Origin: Kalaharituber pfeilii
Lineage: Eukaryota > Ascomycota > Pezizomycetes > Pezizales > Pezizaceae
Assembly (NCBI GenBank): GCA_015179045.1
Contig: WHUZ01000002.1
Coordinates: forward strand, 1,302,001 to 1,366,000
Direction: 5' to 3'
Length of the DNA: 64,000 nucleotides
Part shown: positions 48,301-58,689 of the stretch, in pieces
Position numbering within the stretch: the first letter of the stretch is position 1
How the letters are laid out: each line of letters starts with the position of its first letter
The notes under the pieces: model-generated
Databases searched by the model: none
The model's input: the letters and a program-made list of their open reading frames with translations, nothing else
What the model was told of the DNA's origin: nothing
Program-made: the position numbers and the translations under genes

Positions 48301-49352
48301 AGCAGCCCAAACTTCGTATCCTCTCGATATCACAGCTAGCCAAGGTGGAAGTAATTGCGAGTCAGTTTGGGATGGCCGTAACTCGGAAATTGCCTAAATT
48401 TGCACATTAGAGGGGATGGAATGATGTTGACATTTGCCAACTAACCTCTATTATCCTCGGCAGCTTTGCTGATGTAGCCTCATCTGTTACACTCGCGAAT
48501 ATAGCCTCGAAAACATTGAAAGCGGCCATTGTGAGAAACTCGTTGCTTAAGCGGCATATATTCAATAACACGTTTACCAATGGCTCAATCTTTGAGCTTG
48601 GCCAGCCACCAGCAGCAGCAACTGCATGCACAAGCTGAATTGAATGGATCAATCTGGGGTCATGTTGGCCGCTCTTTTGATTTTTATTCTTTGCAAGGTC
48701 TATAACCGATTGAAGGGTGGCTACAGCACAGTTTTCGCTTGCTGGGTGATCCAACGATGGGCTCGGCGGTGGAGTCTTCAAAACTTTTGTAACAGCCTCC
48801 TGCGCTCGCTTCCTGACTTTCGGCCTATCATCCAAGCCAAGGTTGAGGAGCCCAGCAAGAGCCCTCCGCGGTCCTACATCGTTCTGGGGGATCGACCAGG
48901 CCGCGGAGTCCTGAGCCAGAAGCAAAGATTCTAAACAGCCAATTGAAGGCCTAAGTAGAGGAGCCTCAGCATCAGTATTGGTGAGTGCTGGCGCAATATT
49001 AATCAGAATCTGAGTGAATTTCGCCCGCAAAAGCGGTTCCGGACAGTGCGGAGTAACCAAGTCAAGGAGGTATACTATTGATGCCGCTAAGTCTTTGTCG
49101 ACAATGTCTGTGGTTGATAATGATTGCGGGAGTAAGGATAACAAGGCCGCGAAGTAAGCTGTTGGCGTGAATTCTGTTGCCCCTTGATCCCGCAAAGTTT
49201 CTTCAACTGCAGATAACACTACCGCAACCTATTATGTTGAATGTAAGCTAAGGAGTTTTAAGGAAGCAACATTAATTGTCAGCACCTACCTGCTTCTGAT
49301 TCTGTTGGTTTGGCGACCGTACTTTTGCTAATTTAGCCTCGAGTGACAACAT
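45341..49352 (-). CDS. RRP12: ribosome biogenesis factor Rrp12
   Basis: Rrp12 is a HEAT-repeat protein needed for processing and nuclear export of pre-40S and pre-60S ribosomal particles. Exons 49352-49290, 49228-48446, 48393-47623, 47563-46862, 46809-46470, 46411-46020 and 45955-45341 join in phase to 1221 residues. The start MLSLEAKLAKVRSPNQQNQK with AVVLSAVEETL and FTPTAYFAALLSLLPQ is characteristic. The NUC173 region begins near LPGYCTAPLDLAECFDQSFA (about 530-549) and continues through ADICKALQLLVESN. HEAT-like helices fill residues about 60-1010. The last part is lysine/acid-rich: KRKRRFTSEFEEAIYGSESD, DEPLDLLDKKSLAHISSTKP, ending in an Arg/Gly tail, consistent with nucleolar targeting. 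The fifth intron uses a GC donor (GCAAGT) in place of GT. The gene looks complete. Confidence 0.96.
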
Positions 49353-50930
49353 TTTGGGAAAACGGCAGGTGTAAAGACCCGCAATTGAGAACAGACACTC
49401 GATCACACTCGATCTGCCTGTACCTCTTGTGCAATTGAGCAGCCTATGTGTAAGAGAGAGCAGGAGATGAGCTGATGAGTTGTAGGTTGATGGGTAAAGG
49501 GCACCAGACTGGAGAGTATGGTGCGCCGGGCTTCAGCGTTTGTTTTATCGGTATTGGGGCAGTTGATCCAGATCAATAGCTCCGTATATTGCAAAAAAGT
49601 GGGTTGCAAATCTTGGCACTCCAGTGTGATGCGCCCTGTGGAGTGGTTGGTGTGGCTAGTAAGCCAAGACACTACCCACCAGTACGTTTTGACTGGTTGC
49701 ACTGTCCCTACTAGTCTCGTGACCAGACGCTGACTATACCCCGTGTGTAAGCAACTACCGTAGCTAGTCTCATGCCAAGACCATCTGGCTCGAGCGCAGT
49801 GAGGGCGCAGGGATACTGGCTATGATTGTATATTCTCACTCCCTCTCTCACTCTCTCAACTTCTGCATAAACCCAACGTACAATATGCGCTCCTAACACC
49901 CATATAGTATCTAGACATGAGCTGCCAGCAGATTGGTGCGAGTATGAGGTTGCTAATTCACCTTCTAGATATTTCATCACGTGGGATTCCTCATACCAAC
50001 AATCTCGGCTTGCGTGCTAACCACATTCACGTGACTCCTTCACACAGCAGCTTCACGTGATATGTCCCGTGATTCTCGTTGCATAATCTTCAACAGATAC
50101 TTACTTTTGTGGGCAATGCACTTTTGATTGCCCATGTTAGAGCTATGATAAGCACACCTAGGTAGCTAGAGTTTGTACTAGATAGATTCACATATAGTTT
50201 CGTATTCACATATATAGTACTCAGTGCACATATAAATATTATTATACATCTAGAATGTAATAATTAAGCATCAACATCTTCGTAACTTCTTTATTAGATA
50301 AATTCAACTTGTACTTAGTCTTATATATTTTAATGTATAAAGCATATATAAAAATACTTCCATATACTGTATAGTAGTTTAGTATATTAGTTCTATACTT
50401 ATGCTAATGTTTATTATAAAGTAAGGTCTGTATTAATTTCAAAGTTTCTGTAGCCTTTTTTTTTTACTTTCTTGGGGAGGGAGGGAGGGGGGCAGCAATT
50501 AACTTTGCTATGGTTGAGGACACCTGTACACGGAGTAAATTGCACCCCAACTTCAACGCTCTAAAGCGCAACTAAAATAAATAGGTAAAATTAGTTTCAT
50601 GCCGTAATATGATAGATCAGACAATGAAGAATAAAGTTACGAAGTGATATCTATTTATTTGATTTTTTGTTATAGTGTTTCTTAGAGTTAAGGATCAGGA
50701 GTTTTATATGGAGAGGGGTCATAATTGTCGCCCTTTAGTAATCACCAAATATAGTATAGTACAGCCCAAAAAAGGAGAATAGCTAACTAAAAATTGGAAT
50801 AGGATATATACATCCCTTATGCAATATCCGTTTTACTACTTGGTTTTATGTTGTGTGCGACCAATGCAATAGATATAAGCAAGTGAACAACTAGCACAGC
50901 TAGGCTAGGATATGTAGAGTGTGGCAGAGT
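49353..50930. other. RRP12 upstream region grading into AT-rich DNA
   Basis: 49353-50000 is ordinary promoter-like DNA. 50090-50800 is markedly AT-rich with many TATATA-type words and no open frames, consistent with old mutated repeats. A T12 run and a GGGAGGGAGGGAGGGG purine run lie at about 50457-50490. Confidence 0.6.
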
Positions 50931-50939
50931 GATTGGGCG

Positions 50940-51055
50940 GTAGGAGCAGTAGCAGCAGTGGGAGCAGTAGGAGCAGTGCCAGCAGAGCAGCAGTGAGAGC
51001 AGTGGAAGTAGTGGAGTGGTGAAAGCGGTAGAGTGGCAGAAGCAGTAGAGCACGA
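50940..51055. repeat. degenerate (AGCAGT)n tract
   Basis: Imperfect hexamer repeats of AGCAGT/GAGCAGT, ending about 40 bp before the left end of the first TIR element. Confidence 0.85.
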
Positions 51056-51093
51056 TGGAGCGGTCGGGGAACCCTCAAACTCGCTGCATACTA

Positions 51094-51893
51094 GTGGTGG
51101 TCATCAATTATCTATGGTAAAGTACATGAGTTTGTTATTGTTTTACGTCCCCGACGGTGCCTGGCTATTGCACTTTTTCCGGGACTATACGCGGCAAAGG
51201 CTTTACAAAGGAAACGGCTCTAGAAAAGAAAACAGGAACAAAGACAGAAATAAACTCCACCAGTAACACTCCCATCCTCCCCGTCCTCCTCTTCATCTCC
51301 TTCTTCTGACCTCCTACCCCTGGCTCCACTTCCCAAAGTGAATAGGTTTAATTCGCCCCGCTGCCCTCATGCAGAAGTTCTGCGTCTTAGACCATTCTTC
51401 TTTCCGAACCAGATGTCAAAACCTGTAGGTACCACCCGCCCGTCCCTGCGCACCCACTTCCGCTCAACATTTGAGTCTTGCCTTCCAGCAGAGTTTTTGC
51501 CACGGTTGAAATATCGATTAGCTGCAATATTATCACTCCTATCTATTAGCTCCTGAAGCTCCTCTAAGTCCTCCTCTTCTTCCTCTGAACTGTACTCTGA
51601 GTCAAACTCCGAATCTTAATCATACTCCATTGCTGTCGTCAAAACATCGAATTCAAAATCTATTTTGCTCTGTATTGACGCTTTTTTGCTTATACGAGGC
51701 ATCGCGAATCTGTAGTTGTGTTGATATGCGGGGTAGGGGTGAATGAGACTACATATTACAGAGTACAAGCCTTAGCTTTTTGCATTTGGACCGGTCATCA
51801 ATTGCCGGCCACAAATGGCTATCATAGACGTACAGGGACATGAAATGTACGAATGTCCCACTTACCTTACCATAGATAATTGATGACCACTAC
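51094..51893. mobile_element. TIR element 1 (800 bp) with transposase relic
   Basis: The ends are inverted repeats of about 35 bp starting GTGGTGGTCATCAATTATCT on the left and, reverse-complemented, GTAGTGGTCATCAATTATCT on the right. They stay matched through ATGGTAA and then diverge. The element is flanked by TA on both sides (51092-51093 and 51894-51895); reading the boundary one base earlier gives CTA on both sides. The inside encodes a broken transposase N-terminus on the minus strand (51702-51367). At 800 bp it cannot hold a full transposase, so it is a deletion derivative. Confidence 0.85.
51367..51702 (-). pseudogene. broken N-terminus of a transposase
   Basis: Begins MPRISKKASIQSKIDFEFDV and reaches a TAA at codon 29 (51618-51616). 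The same frame then continues with an acidic stretch (DSEYSSEEEEEDLEELQELI), NIAANRYFNRGKN and a basic WVRRDGR, ending at a TGA (51369-51367) after 111 codons. An acidic N-terminus followed by an RYxxR-type motif is reminiscent of fungal PIF/Harbinger-like (DDE_4) transposases, but the catalytic domain is absent. That assignment is inference. It is non-functional as it stands. Confidence 0.6.
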
Positions 51894-52179
51894 TACTATG
51901 GAGCAGAACGTGTTTGTAAATCATGTGCTTAGTCATGAACCAAATGTCGCCCCTACTCCACATAAAGATGTCCCCACCCCATAAGTACAGAAAGGGAAGA
52001 AGAGAAGAAAACTAATAACCAAAGACAATATACAAGCACAAAACCAAAGAAACTATAGATTATCCTACTTTATTCTTTATAAATTGTACATTCCACCATT
52101 TATCTACCTTTTTCATAATATCATAAATGAGTTAACCAGCTGCCTCTTTTCTAGATCTAGTGCTGCTTTAAATAATATT
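51894..52179. other. spacer between TIR elements 1 and 2
   Basis: AT-rich spacer of 286 bp with no open frame and no repeat of note. Confidence 0.6.
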
Positions 52180-52825
52180 GGGTGCCTTCCGCTAAGGATT
52201 TATGTGAAATTCAAACCCCTGCTTTGAAATAAAACCGGGGTCCGTATCCCTGTTTTATTGTTTGGTAGAGCGTTCGAAACAATTTTTTGAAAGAGGGGTA
52301 CCCCCCCCCCCTTTCAAAATACTCACTTGAATAAACAATAAACAATAAATTTCAAAAGCAGTTAGTTAGAGTACACTACTGCTGAAGTAGCATAGTCTAC
52401 AATAACTATACCATATAGAGGATATTTAAATTCACATTTGCATCATTCGCACCTATTCCTGCTTGCATATGTAATATCCAGTAATGCATTCTTATGCTCT
52501 AGCTAGAAATTTTCACTCCGACAGTTCAGCCTCCTCTACTCTTTCACTTTTCAGGTACATTAATACCTGACTGCTATTTCTTAAGACCTAGTGCTCTCTT
52601 GGTGCTTGGGAGCTCCTGTTGTCTTTTGTGGTGAGATTGACAGCTTGTTCACTGGCTCATAATTTCTGCATTTAAGGTGTAAATGTCTGCATAAACAAAA
52701 AGTTTTCTTGATTTATTATTTACTCACGTCCAAGTGCTTAGAGAAACTACCCCCTGCTTGCAGTGGAAATGTACCCTGGTAAAATTTGGTTTGAATTTCA
52801 CATAAATCCTTAGCGGAAGGCACCC
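52180..52825. mobile_element. TIR element 2 (646 bp), 38-bp perfect TIRs
   Basis: The first 38 bases (52180-52217, beginning GGGTGCCTTCCGCTAAGGAT) are the exact reverse complement of the last 38 (52788-52825). ATT flanks both sides (52177-52179 and 52826-52828), consistent with a 3-bp target-site duplication. The interior is non-coding, with a C12 run at about 52301-52312. The perfect TIRs suggest a young insertion or recent activity. The superfamily is not certain: 3-bp duplications suggest PIF/Harbinger-like mobilisation, but ATT is not the usual TWA. Confidence 0.92.
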
Positions 52826-53039
52826 ATTAGATTGGATATTTGGATCCATGTCCTTCGCTTAACATATAGTTTCTTCCCAAAAGAAATCTCGAAGATCTTG
52901 AGAAGAACGGGCATTCTACCACAACCACCGCTACCACCACATACCACTCATTTTGTGCTCCTCCTCCATATCATATAAGCAAAGCATATCTTCTTTTCTA
53001 ATCTTCTTCCATCTTCCTATCTCCAACACTAATTTGTTT

Positions 53040-53270
53040 GCACTGGCAGAATGTCTTATTCTTGCAATTGATATTGCTCGTGATGGCGATAACCTAGATC
53101 TCAGAGAAATAGGTATCTTTACAGCTTAGACACTATTTACGATACTTCTGGATGCTTGTCTTCAAGCACTGGGAGCTTCTACAAGTAGAAGCCTTACTAT
53201 AACAAATAGCTATAAGTAGAGTTACATGATCTAACAAAAAAGCCGACAAGTTAGATACTATTAATGAGCA
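53040..53270. other. low-complexity lead-in to minisatellite
   Basis: Mixed AT-rich DNA with short interrupted frames. The TTAGACACTATT and AGATACTATT words already resemble the 21-bp unit that follows, suggesting decayed outer copies. Confidence 0.5.
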
Positions 53271-54370
53271 CATAGATACTGCTAGGAAGGCCTTAGACGC
53301 TACACTGAGAAGACTTTAGACACTGCTAACTAGACCTTAGACACTACTAACCAGACTGACCTTTTTTTTCCTTTTTTTTTTTTTAAAGAAAAACACGTAA
53401 CCCTACTTGCAGCTGTTCGACATGGCAGGGCAACCAGCCTTGCTATGCAACCTTAGATGCTGTTAAACAGACCTTAGACCACACTTTAGACACTGCTAAG
53501 TAGACCTTAGACACTGCTAACTAGACCTTAGATGCTGCTAACTAGACCTTAGACACTGCTAACCGGACCTTAGACGCTGCTTGCTAGACTGTAGACACTG
53601 CTAACCAGACCTTAGATACTGCTAACCAGACCTTAGATGTTGCTAACCAGACCTTAGATGCTGCTAACCAGACCTTAGACGCTGCTAACTAGACCTTAGA
53701 TGCTGCTAGCTAGACATAGACACTGCTAAAGACCTTAGACACTGCTAACTAGACCTTAGATGCTGCTAACCAGACCTTAGATGCTGCTAACTAGACTGTA
53801 GACACTGCTAACCAGACCTTAGATGCTGCTAACTAGACCTTAGATATTTTATATAAAACCACCCCGCTTGCAGCTGTTTGCCATGGCAGGGCCCCTGGGT
53901 CTAGACCATTAATGCTTGGAGGCAAGCATGACTAACTACACTTCCACCACTTACTCTACATGCGAAACTGCCGTCCCCTCCTCCCGCAGCAATTGAAAAT
54001 AGCAGACCTTAGATGCTACTAACTAGATCTTAAACGCTGCTAACTAGACCTTAGCTATTGCTAACCAGACCTTAAACACTGCTAAGTAGACCATAGATAC
54101 TGCTATCATAACCACATCTTAGACACTGCTAAGTGGACACACTACTAAGACTCTAGACGCTGCTAGCTAGACTGTAGATACTGCTAAGTAGACCTAAGGC
54201 GTTGCTAAGCAGACCTTAGATGCTGCTAACCACACTTCAGATGCTGCTAAGTAGGCCTTAGATGCTGCTAGCTAGACTGTAGACACTGCTAGAGAGACCG
54301 TAGATGCTCCTAACCAGACTTTAGATACAGATTAGACATTGCTAATGAATATGTTAGACACTATTAATAT
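53271..54370. repeat. interrupted 21-bp minisatellite
   Basis: Tandem copies of a 21-bp unit, consensus ACCTTAGACACTGCTAACTA plus G, with variants (GATGCTGC, ACCAG). Blocks lie at 53271-53361, 53448-53855 and about 54006-54370. The first interruption (53362-53447) and the second (53856-54005) both carry a related segment (CTTGCAGCTGTT..CATGGCAGGGC), so a longer composite unit has been duplicated. The consensus unit has a stop codon in every one of the six frames, so the array is not coding. Confidence 0.93.
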
Positions 54371-54851
54371 ATCTTTTTTTTTTTTTTCCCTTTTTTAATA
54401 CTGTCAATATGAACTTAAACACTGTTGACGGTGCTACCAACTGTTATGAGTTGCAATCGACTATTCACGGACTTTATACCAAAAGATAGAACAACTAGTG
54501 ACTGCTTAGTAACCTGGTCAAGGTTTATCGCTTAGGTTTATGCTTGCTAGTAGCTTACTCGTACTGCGTATGTTATACTATCATACTAGATAAATCCTTC
54601 CACGTGCCCTAAGTACTGTCTATGAACCATCGTAATAGACGTGGTGATGGTGGTAGGTGCTAGTTCGTGAGACTTGGGTAGTACTAAGTCTGCGAAGACG
54701 GCTGTAGCACTATGCATATTTTACTAGGAGGGGTGATACTGCCAGAGGGTCTTGGCATGAGACTATGCTAACCTACGGTAAACCTCACGAATAAGACCGT
54801 AGTAAGTGCGAAAGTCCTGAACACTACAATTACTCCGTGAATAAGACCATA
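54371..54851. other. unassigned DNA left of TIR element 3
   Basis: Begins TGTTGACGGTGCTACCAACT at about 54422, which resembles a Copia-type LTR start, but I found no matching second copy or TG..CA end. Two related words, CACGAATAAGACCGTA and CGTGAATAAGACCATA, lie at about 54788 and 54836. No coding signal. Confidence 0.4.
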
Positions 54852-55589
54852 CAGTCTAACCTTGCTATACCGGACCTCGCTATACCGGAAACCTTGCTAT
54901 ACCGGATGGCCTCTGATTCGGACAACCGTTTCCCATACAAATTGCCCTTGCTATACCGGACGCCCTAACACTACCGGACCGGACAAAAACCTCCAGACAA
55001 CTACCCCCCTGTCTCCATACAAATAATATTTGCTATACCGGACACACTAATACCAATACATCTTAGACTACCCCACTTTACCACTTAGACTGGTTGTTTA
55101 CCACTCTGCTGCCGTCAATGCTAACTACCACTACTGCTGCTGCCATCACTGCTGTCACCGCTGTTGCTATCACTTGCTACCGATGCTGCCACTGCTGTCA
55201 CCATTGCTGCTGCCACTGCTGTCGCTGCTGCTGCTGGGAGGCTGGAATATTCTTCTAGAGTTTGCTGCTTCTTTGGTGTGAATTGATAGGCTTTTAGAGA
55301 AACAGTCAGCGTAGCATGTTTTGGCTCTAGTCAATGCTTGCATATTTGATGCTCCCCAAGAGCTTGTAAGGCTCGACCTCTTCTAGGTGATGAGAGCGAT
55401 GCATGTTGAATAGACTTTGATTGAGTTAATGTTTGCTGCACTTGTTTATTTCCTACTCCAGTAATTTCTAGACATATTTTTGCCACCCCTTTTTTACAGT
55501 TGCCAAGCATTTTATTCTATACCGGAACCTTGCTATACCGGACAAAAAGTGCCAGATTTTTACTCGTCCGGTATAGCAAGGTTAGACTG
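54852..55589. mobile_element. TIR element 3 (738 bp), Tc1/mariner-pogo type
   Basis: Perfect 24-bp TIRs (54852-54875 and 55566-55589, beginning CAGTCTAACCTTGCTATACC) are flanked by TA on both sides (54850-54851 and 55590-55591). The end motif TTGCTATACCGGA recurs as extra subterminal copies at about 54878, 54892, 54949, 55030, 55515 and 55529. This is the layout of repeated transposase-binding sites. The interior has CTGCTG/CACTGC-rich low complexity (about 55125-55240) and a 59-codon minus-strand frame (55510-55331). A TA duplication and short TIRs fit a non-autonomous Tc1/mariner (pogo/Fot-like) element. Confidence 0.93.
55331..55510 (-). pseudogene. possible transposase C-terminal remnant in element 3
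   Basis: A 59-codon frame starting MLGNCKKGVAKICLEITGVG, continuing QVQQTLTQSKSI and SSPRRGRALQALGEH. It fills the right end of the element up to the subterminal repeats. That is where the C-terminus of a leftward-transcribed transposase would lie. No catalytic residues are present, and the assignment rests on position and composition only. Confidence 0.3.
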
Positions 55590-55591
55590 TA

Positions 55592-55857
55592 CTTGGGTAC
55601 AAGACCCTAACTCATTTTATGACTGCTTTTTCTGCTAACACACTGAAATTCATATTGAGAGACTTTCTACTAATTACGAATACACTCCCGAATGAGGCCA
55701 ATTGGTTCACTTTGTCCCCCAAGGCGCGGACGGAAATTTTGATCGATCTTCTGATTCAGGCTTAGACTCAGAGTCCAATTCAGATTCTTCACTTACGTGG
55801 GATGTTCGTGAGACCCTATAGCTAGGGTAATATAATATGTATTAGATTAGGTATGTA
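55592..55857. other. spacer between TIR elements 3 and 4
   Basis: Non-coding spacer of 266 bp. Short acidic-looking frames (for example around 55750-55800) are interrupted. Confidence 0.5.
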
Positions 55858-56133
55858 TTGGGTATGGCATGTTTAAGTGGAAAGCGCCGACTTAATGCAT
55901 GAATTTGCTAGAATACTAAACTTTCATCAAGAGCCTAGACTTTCTCTCGTCAGGGTTCTTCAGTACCGTCGTCATTACTAGCAAGGTTATAATGCCCCGG
56001 CGCTCTGGCACGAGAACACGGCGCCTAACCAGGGTATCACCAGCCGATTCCTCTGCTCTTGACCCAGTCAGTACGCTTTCTAAACCTCATCCACTCTAAA
56101 TCCGCGTTTTCCACTTAAACATTCCATACCCAA
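55858..56133. mobile_element. TIR element 4 (276 bp MITE)
   Basis: Inverted ends of about 31 bp: left TTGGGTATGGCATGTTTAAG, right (reverse complement) TTGGGTATGGAATGTTTAAG, both followed by TGGAAA(A/G)CGC. GTA flanks both sides (55855-55857 and 56134-56136). A 35-codon basic frame beginning MPRRSGTRTRRLTRVSPADS (55992-56099) may be a leftover transposase start. The size and structure are those of a MITE. Confidence 0.88.
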
Positions 56134-56136
56134 GTA

Positions 56137-57856
56137 GTATGGTTGGCACGACCTACTATGTGTGGTTAAATTAGAATTTACATCTATATCCTTCACTTTT
56201 TTTTATCTTATGGTATTGGGTAGTATCGTGTGACTGTGTGTAACTTCGTGAGCTTCATCAAGCCTGTAGAGGTTAGCACTCACTTTCTCCCTTCCAGGCC
56301 TCTAAAAGAGCATAGCTGTCAATAATAATAAGACTCTACATAAAATCCTAGCCGGCCCTTTCAAATGTACACAACGACCGTACACAAGGCCTTATTCACA
56401 GGATTTTACGGTAACACCATTATGGCGACATTCGCTAGGTATTGTTGTAACAGTAGTAAACCACGTTCTCAGGTGCACATTACCTCCTGGGGTAAGAATA
56501 CCTAGATCGTGCACAAACCTTTAGCAATCCTTATATCGGCCACCCGGGGTTATCGCACACGCTCATTTCCTAGCTAATCCGTACTGTGCTTTACAAGTTT
56601 TGAGGGCTCAATGATTTTAGCCTCTTGATGCTCGCGAGCCTCAGCCCAGTACTCAGCCTGGCACACCACTGCTGGTTTCGAACTGCGATACCAGTAGGTA
56701 GTCACTTGGACCAAAATACAAAACAGGCTTCCCCTTGCATCTTAGTAAGTGCTGGACAACCCCCTTCCGCCAGCTCCGAAACGAGTTGGGACGTCCGAAC
56801 CGGGGACCTCAATTTTATAAGTCTCCATATACTCCAATTCTATATCTCTCCATATACTCTTGTTGTAACGTCCGTCACTAAAGGCAACGACAAACCACTT
56901 CACCAAGCTATTTGTCAGTTCGGAAACTAGACCTGCCACCCTTCCTACCGCCACTCCCAACATCTCTCCCACCTTCACCTCCCAATCTCCCTATCGTACT
57001 ACCTCTTCTATCGCCTCTCCTACCATCCCTCTGACAGCCTCTCCAACAGCCCTCCCGGGCCAAGGTGTGAAACCAGAGAAGTAATGATAGTAAAAGGAGT
57101 CGCTAATAGAACCAGAAGTGGAAAAGTGCTCGAGGTAACAGAAAATACATGATGGACAAGCAAAGAACAGAAATCTATGATAGGAAATGTTGAAGTATAA
57201 ATGAAATTTATGCTTGTCTTGTTCCTAGACCCCGGGGTTAATGATGTAAAGGGTGAATCTACAATCTAGGGATTGATTAGATAGCAACGGGCATGTGTGA
57301 ATTAAAGTGTTCAAACGGGGAAATAGATGATACCTTCGATGGCGTACCTTTCTGGCTATGATGAGCACGTGCACCTGCTTACGGTATTATGTGCGCGCGA
57401 TACTTGACTACCACTATGGGCAGTCTTCATTTACTGTAACACGGTTCTAGTTGCCTTTAATGAACTAGTAGGGAATTTCTTTTTTTTGCATTAATCGCTT
57501 GCCGCCCTGTGAGCTATGGCGATAACTAGTAGGGTATGTTGGGTCTGCTGGGAGCTTGGGTAAGGCCTCTGTATGATAGAACATGAATAGAGTTCACGTG
57601 ACTCGGCAGTGAAGCCTCTCACCGCACCATGTGACTATCACAGGACACACAGCTAGTTTATATTTGGGCTAACCAAAGCTAGACGATGTTCTCATAGTGC
57701 CTCAGACTCTACTAGACACGCTGCCCCTTCAGAATATACTTCACAAATACTCTCCTTATATGCTGTAGATTCCACTTGTTAGCATCTATAAGAGATCATG
57801 ACCAGTTCAACTAAAGGCTGAACTCTGATGCCCTGACACGAGCATACGCTAGAGTA
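56137..57856. other. unassigned repeat-like DNA
   Basis: No gene supported. Overlapping frames on both strands at 56625-56978 contain an internal echo (LVSELTNSLVKWFV on the minus strand in one frame, LVSELAEGGCPALTK in another), suggesting a decayed mobile-element open frame. On the minus strand GGTTCGGACGTCC (about 56788-56800) loosely resembles a Pol III B-box. Words CTAGTAGGG recur near 57467 and 57524. Confidence 0.4.
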
Positions 57857-58687
57857 CTAGGTCGTTTCAAAAGTATCCAACACCTGACTATCACAAAGTA
57901 TGTGTTAAGCAGTATTAGTCTGGTTGCACTACCCCTCGTAGAAGCAGTATCTGGTATGCACTAGCATACTTCTGGATTAGCTCCTAATAGTTAAACCTTA
58001 TTCTGGTTGCATCGTTAAACCTAGCTACAGGAGCAGTCTTGACTACCAGCAAGTTGCTGCCACGGCTACAATCACAGCTGGTGTCATGGATGCTGTTTGG
58101 ATTCTATCCGGGAACCATTTTGATAGCTTCTATACCCGTACAGATAGCTATTTTGGCAGTTTTTGGCAGTTATCTCGACAGCCATTTCGGCAGCCATTTC
58201 AGCATCCATTTCGGCATCATTTCGGCATCCATTTCGGCAGCTTTTTCGGCAGCTATTTCGGCAGCAGTTTTGATGGGTATCTCGACGGCCCTTTGGAGAG
58301 CCATTTCAGCAACCTTTTGACGGTCCTTTCAGAAGCTGTTTTGACGGTCATTTCAGCAACTGGTTTGATGCTCAGTTCACACCTGTTTTGACAACTGTTT
58401 TTGTACCTGTTCTAGAAAGCTATCCATGCAATTATTATCTATTTACATGATAGTATTATGTTGCATAGTTGTTTACCCACCTGCATTGGATATATTTTGC
58501 CATTATATCATAGATAAAAGTTCAGACTGTGTTCAGCATGTTCAGGGGATGTGTTGTACAGTAAGGTAGTGGGATCATAGAGAATACAAAGGGCTGCCAA
58601 GTGCTGGGTATCCACTGTAGAAGTAGATAGTACATACTGCATTCTATATGCATTGTCAGGTGTCTGGATACTTTTGAAACGACCTAG
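57857..58687. mobile_element. TIR element 5 (831 bp), Tc1/mariner type
   Basis: Ends begin CTAGGTCGTTTCAAAAGTAT on both sides, identical for 23 bases, then after a one-base indel ACACCTGAC. TA flanks both ends (57855-57856 and 58688-58689). The interior holds a 12-bp tandem repeat array (58135-58390) and no transposase. It is best read as a non-autonomous Tc1/mariner-like element that has captured or generated a minisatellite. Confidence 0.92.
58135..58390 (+). repeat. 12-bp tandem array inside element 5
   Basis: Imperfect copies of AGCCATTTCGGC (variants TCAGC, TTTTGACGG). Because the unit is a multiple of three, two plus-strand frames stay open across it (58039-58320 and 58086-58391), giving HFGIHFGSFFGSYFG-type and AISAAFSAAISAA-type repeats. 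These frames are by-products of the array and I do not call them genes. Confidence 0.9.
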
Positions 58688-58689
58688 TA

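Noticed and set aside
54422..54851. Possible Copia-type solo LTR beginning TGTTGACGG
   Set aside because: I could find no matching CA end, target-site duplication or second copy in the window.
56780..56805. Second tRNA-like B-box on the minus strand (GGTTCGGACGTCC)
   Set aside because: It departs from the consensus and lacks any A-box or tail.
58039..58391. Two open frames of about 95-100 codons
   Set aside because: Both are products of a 12-bp tandem array inside a transposable element.
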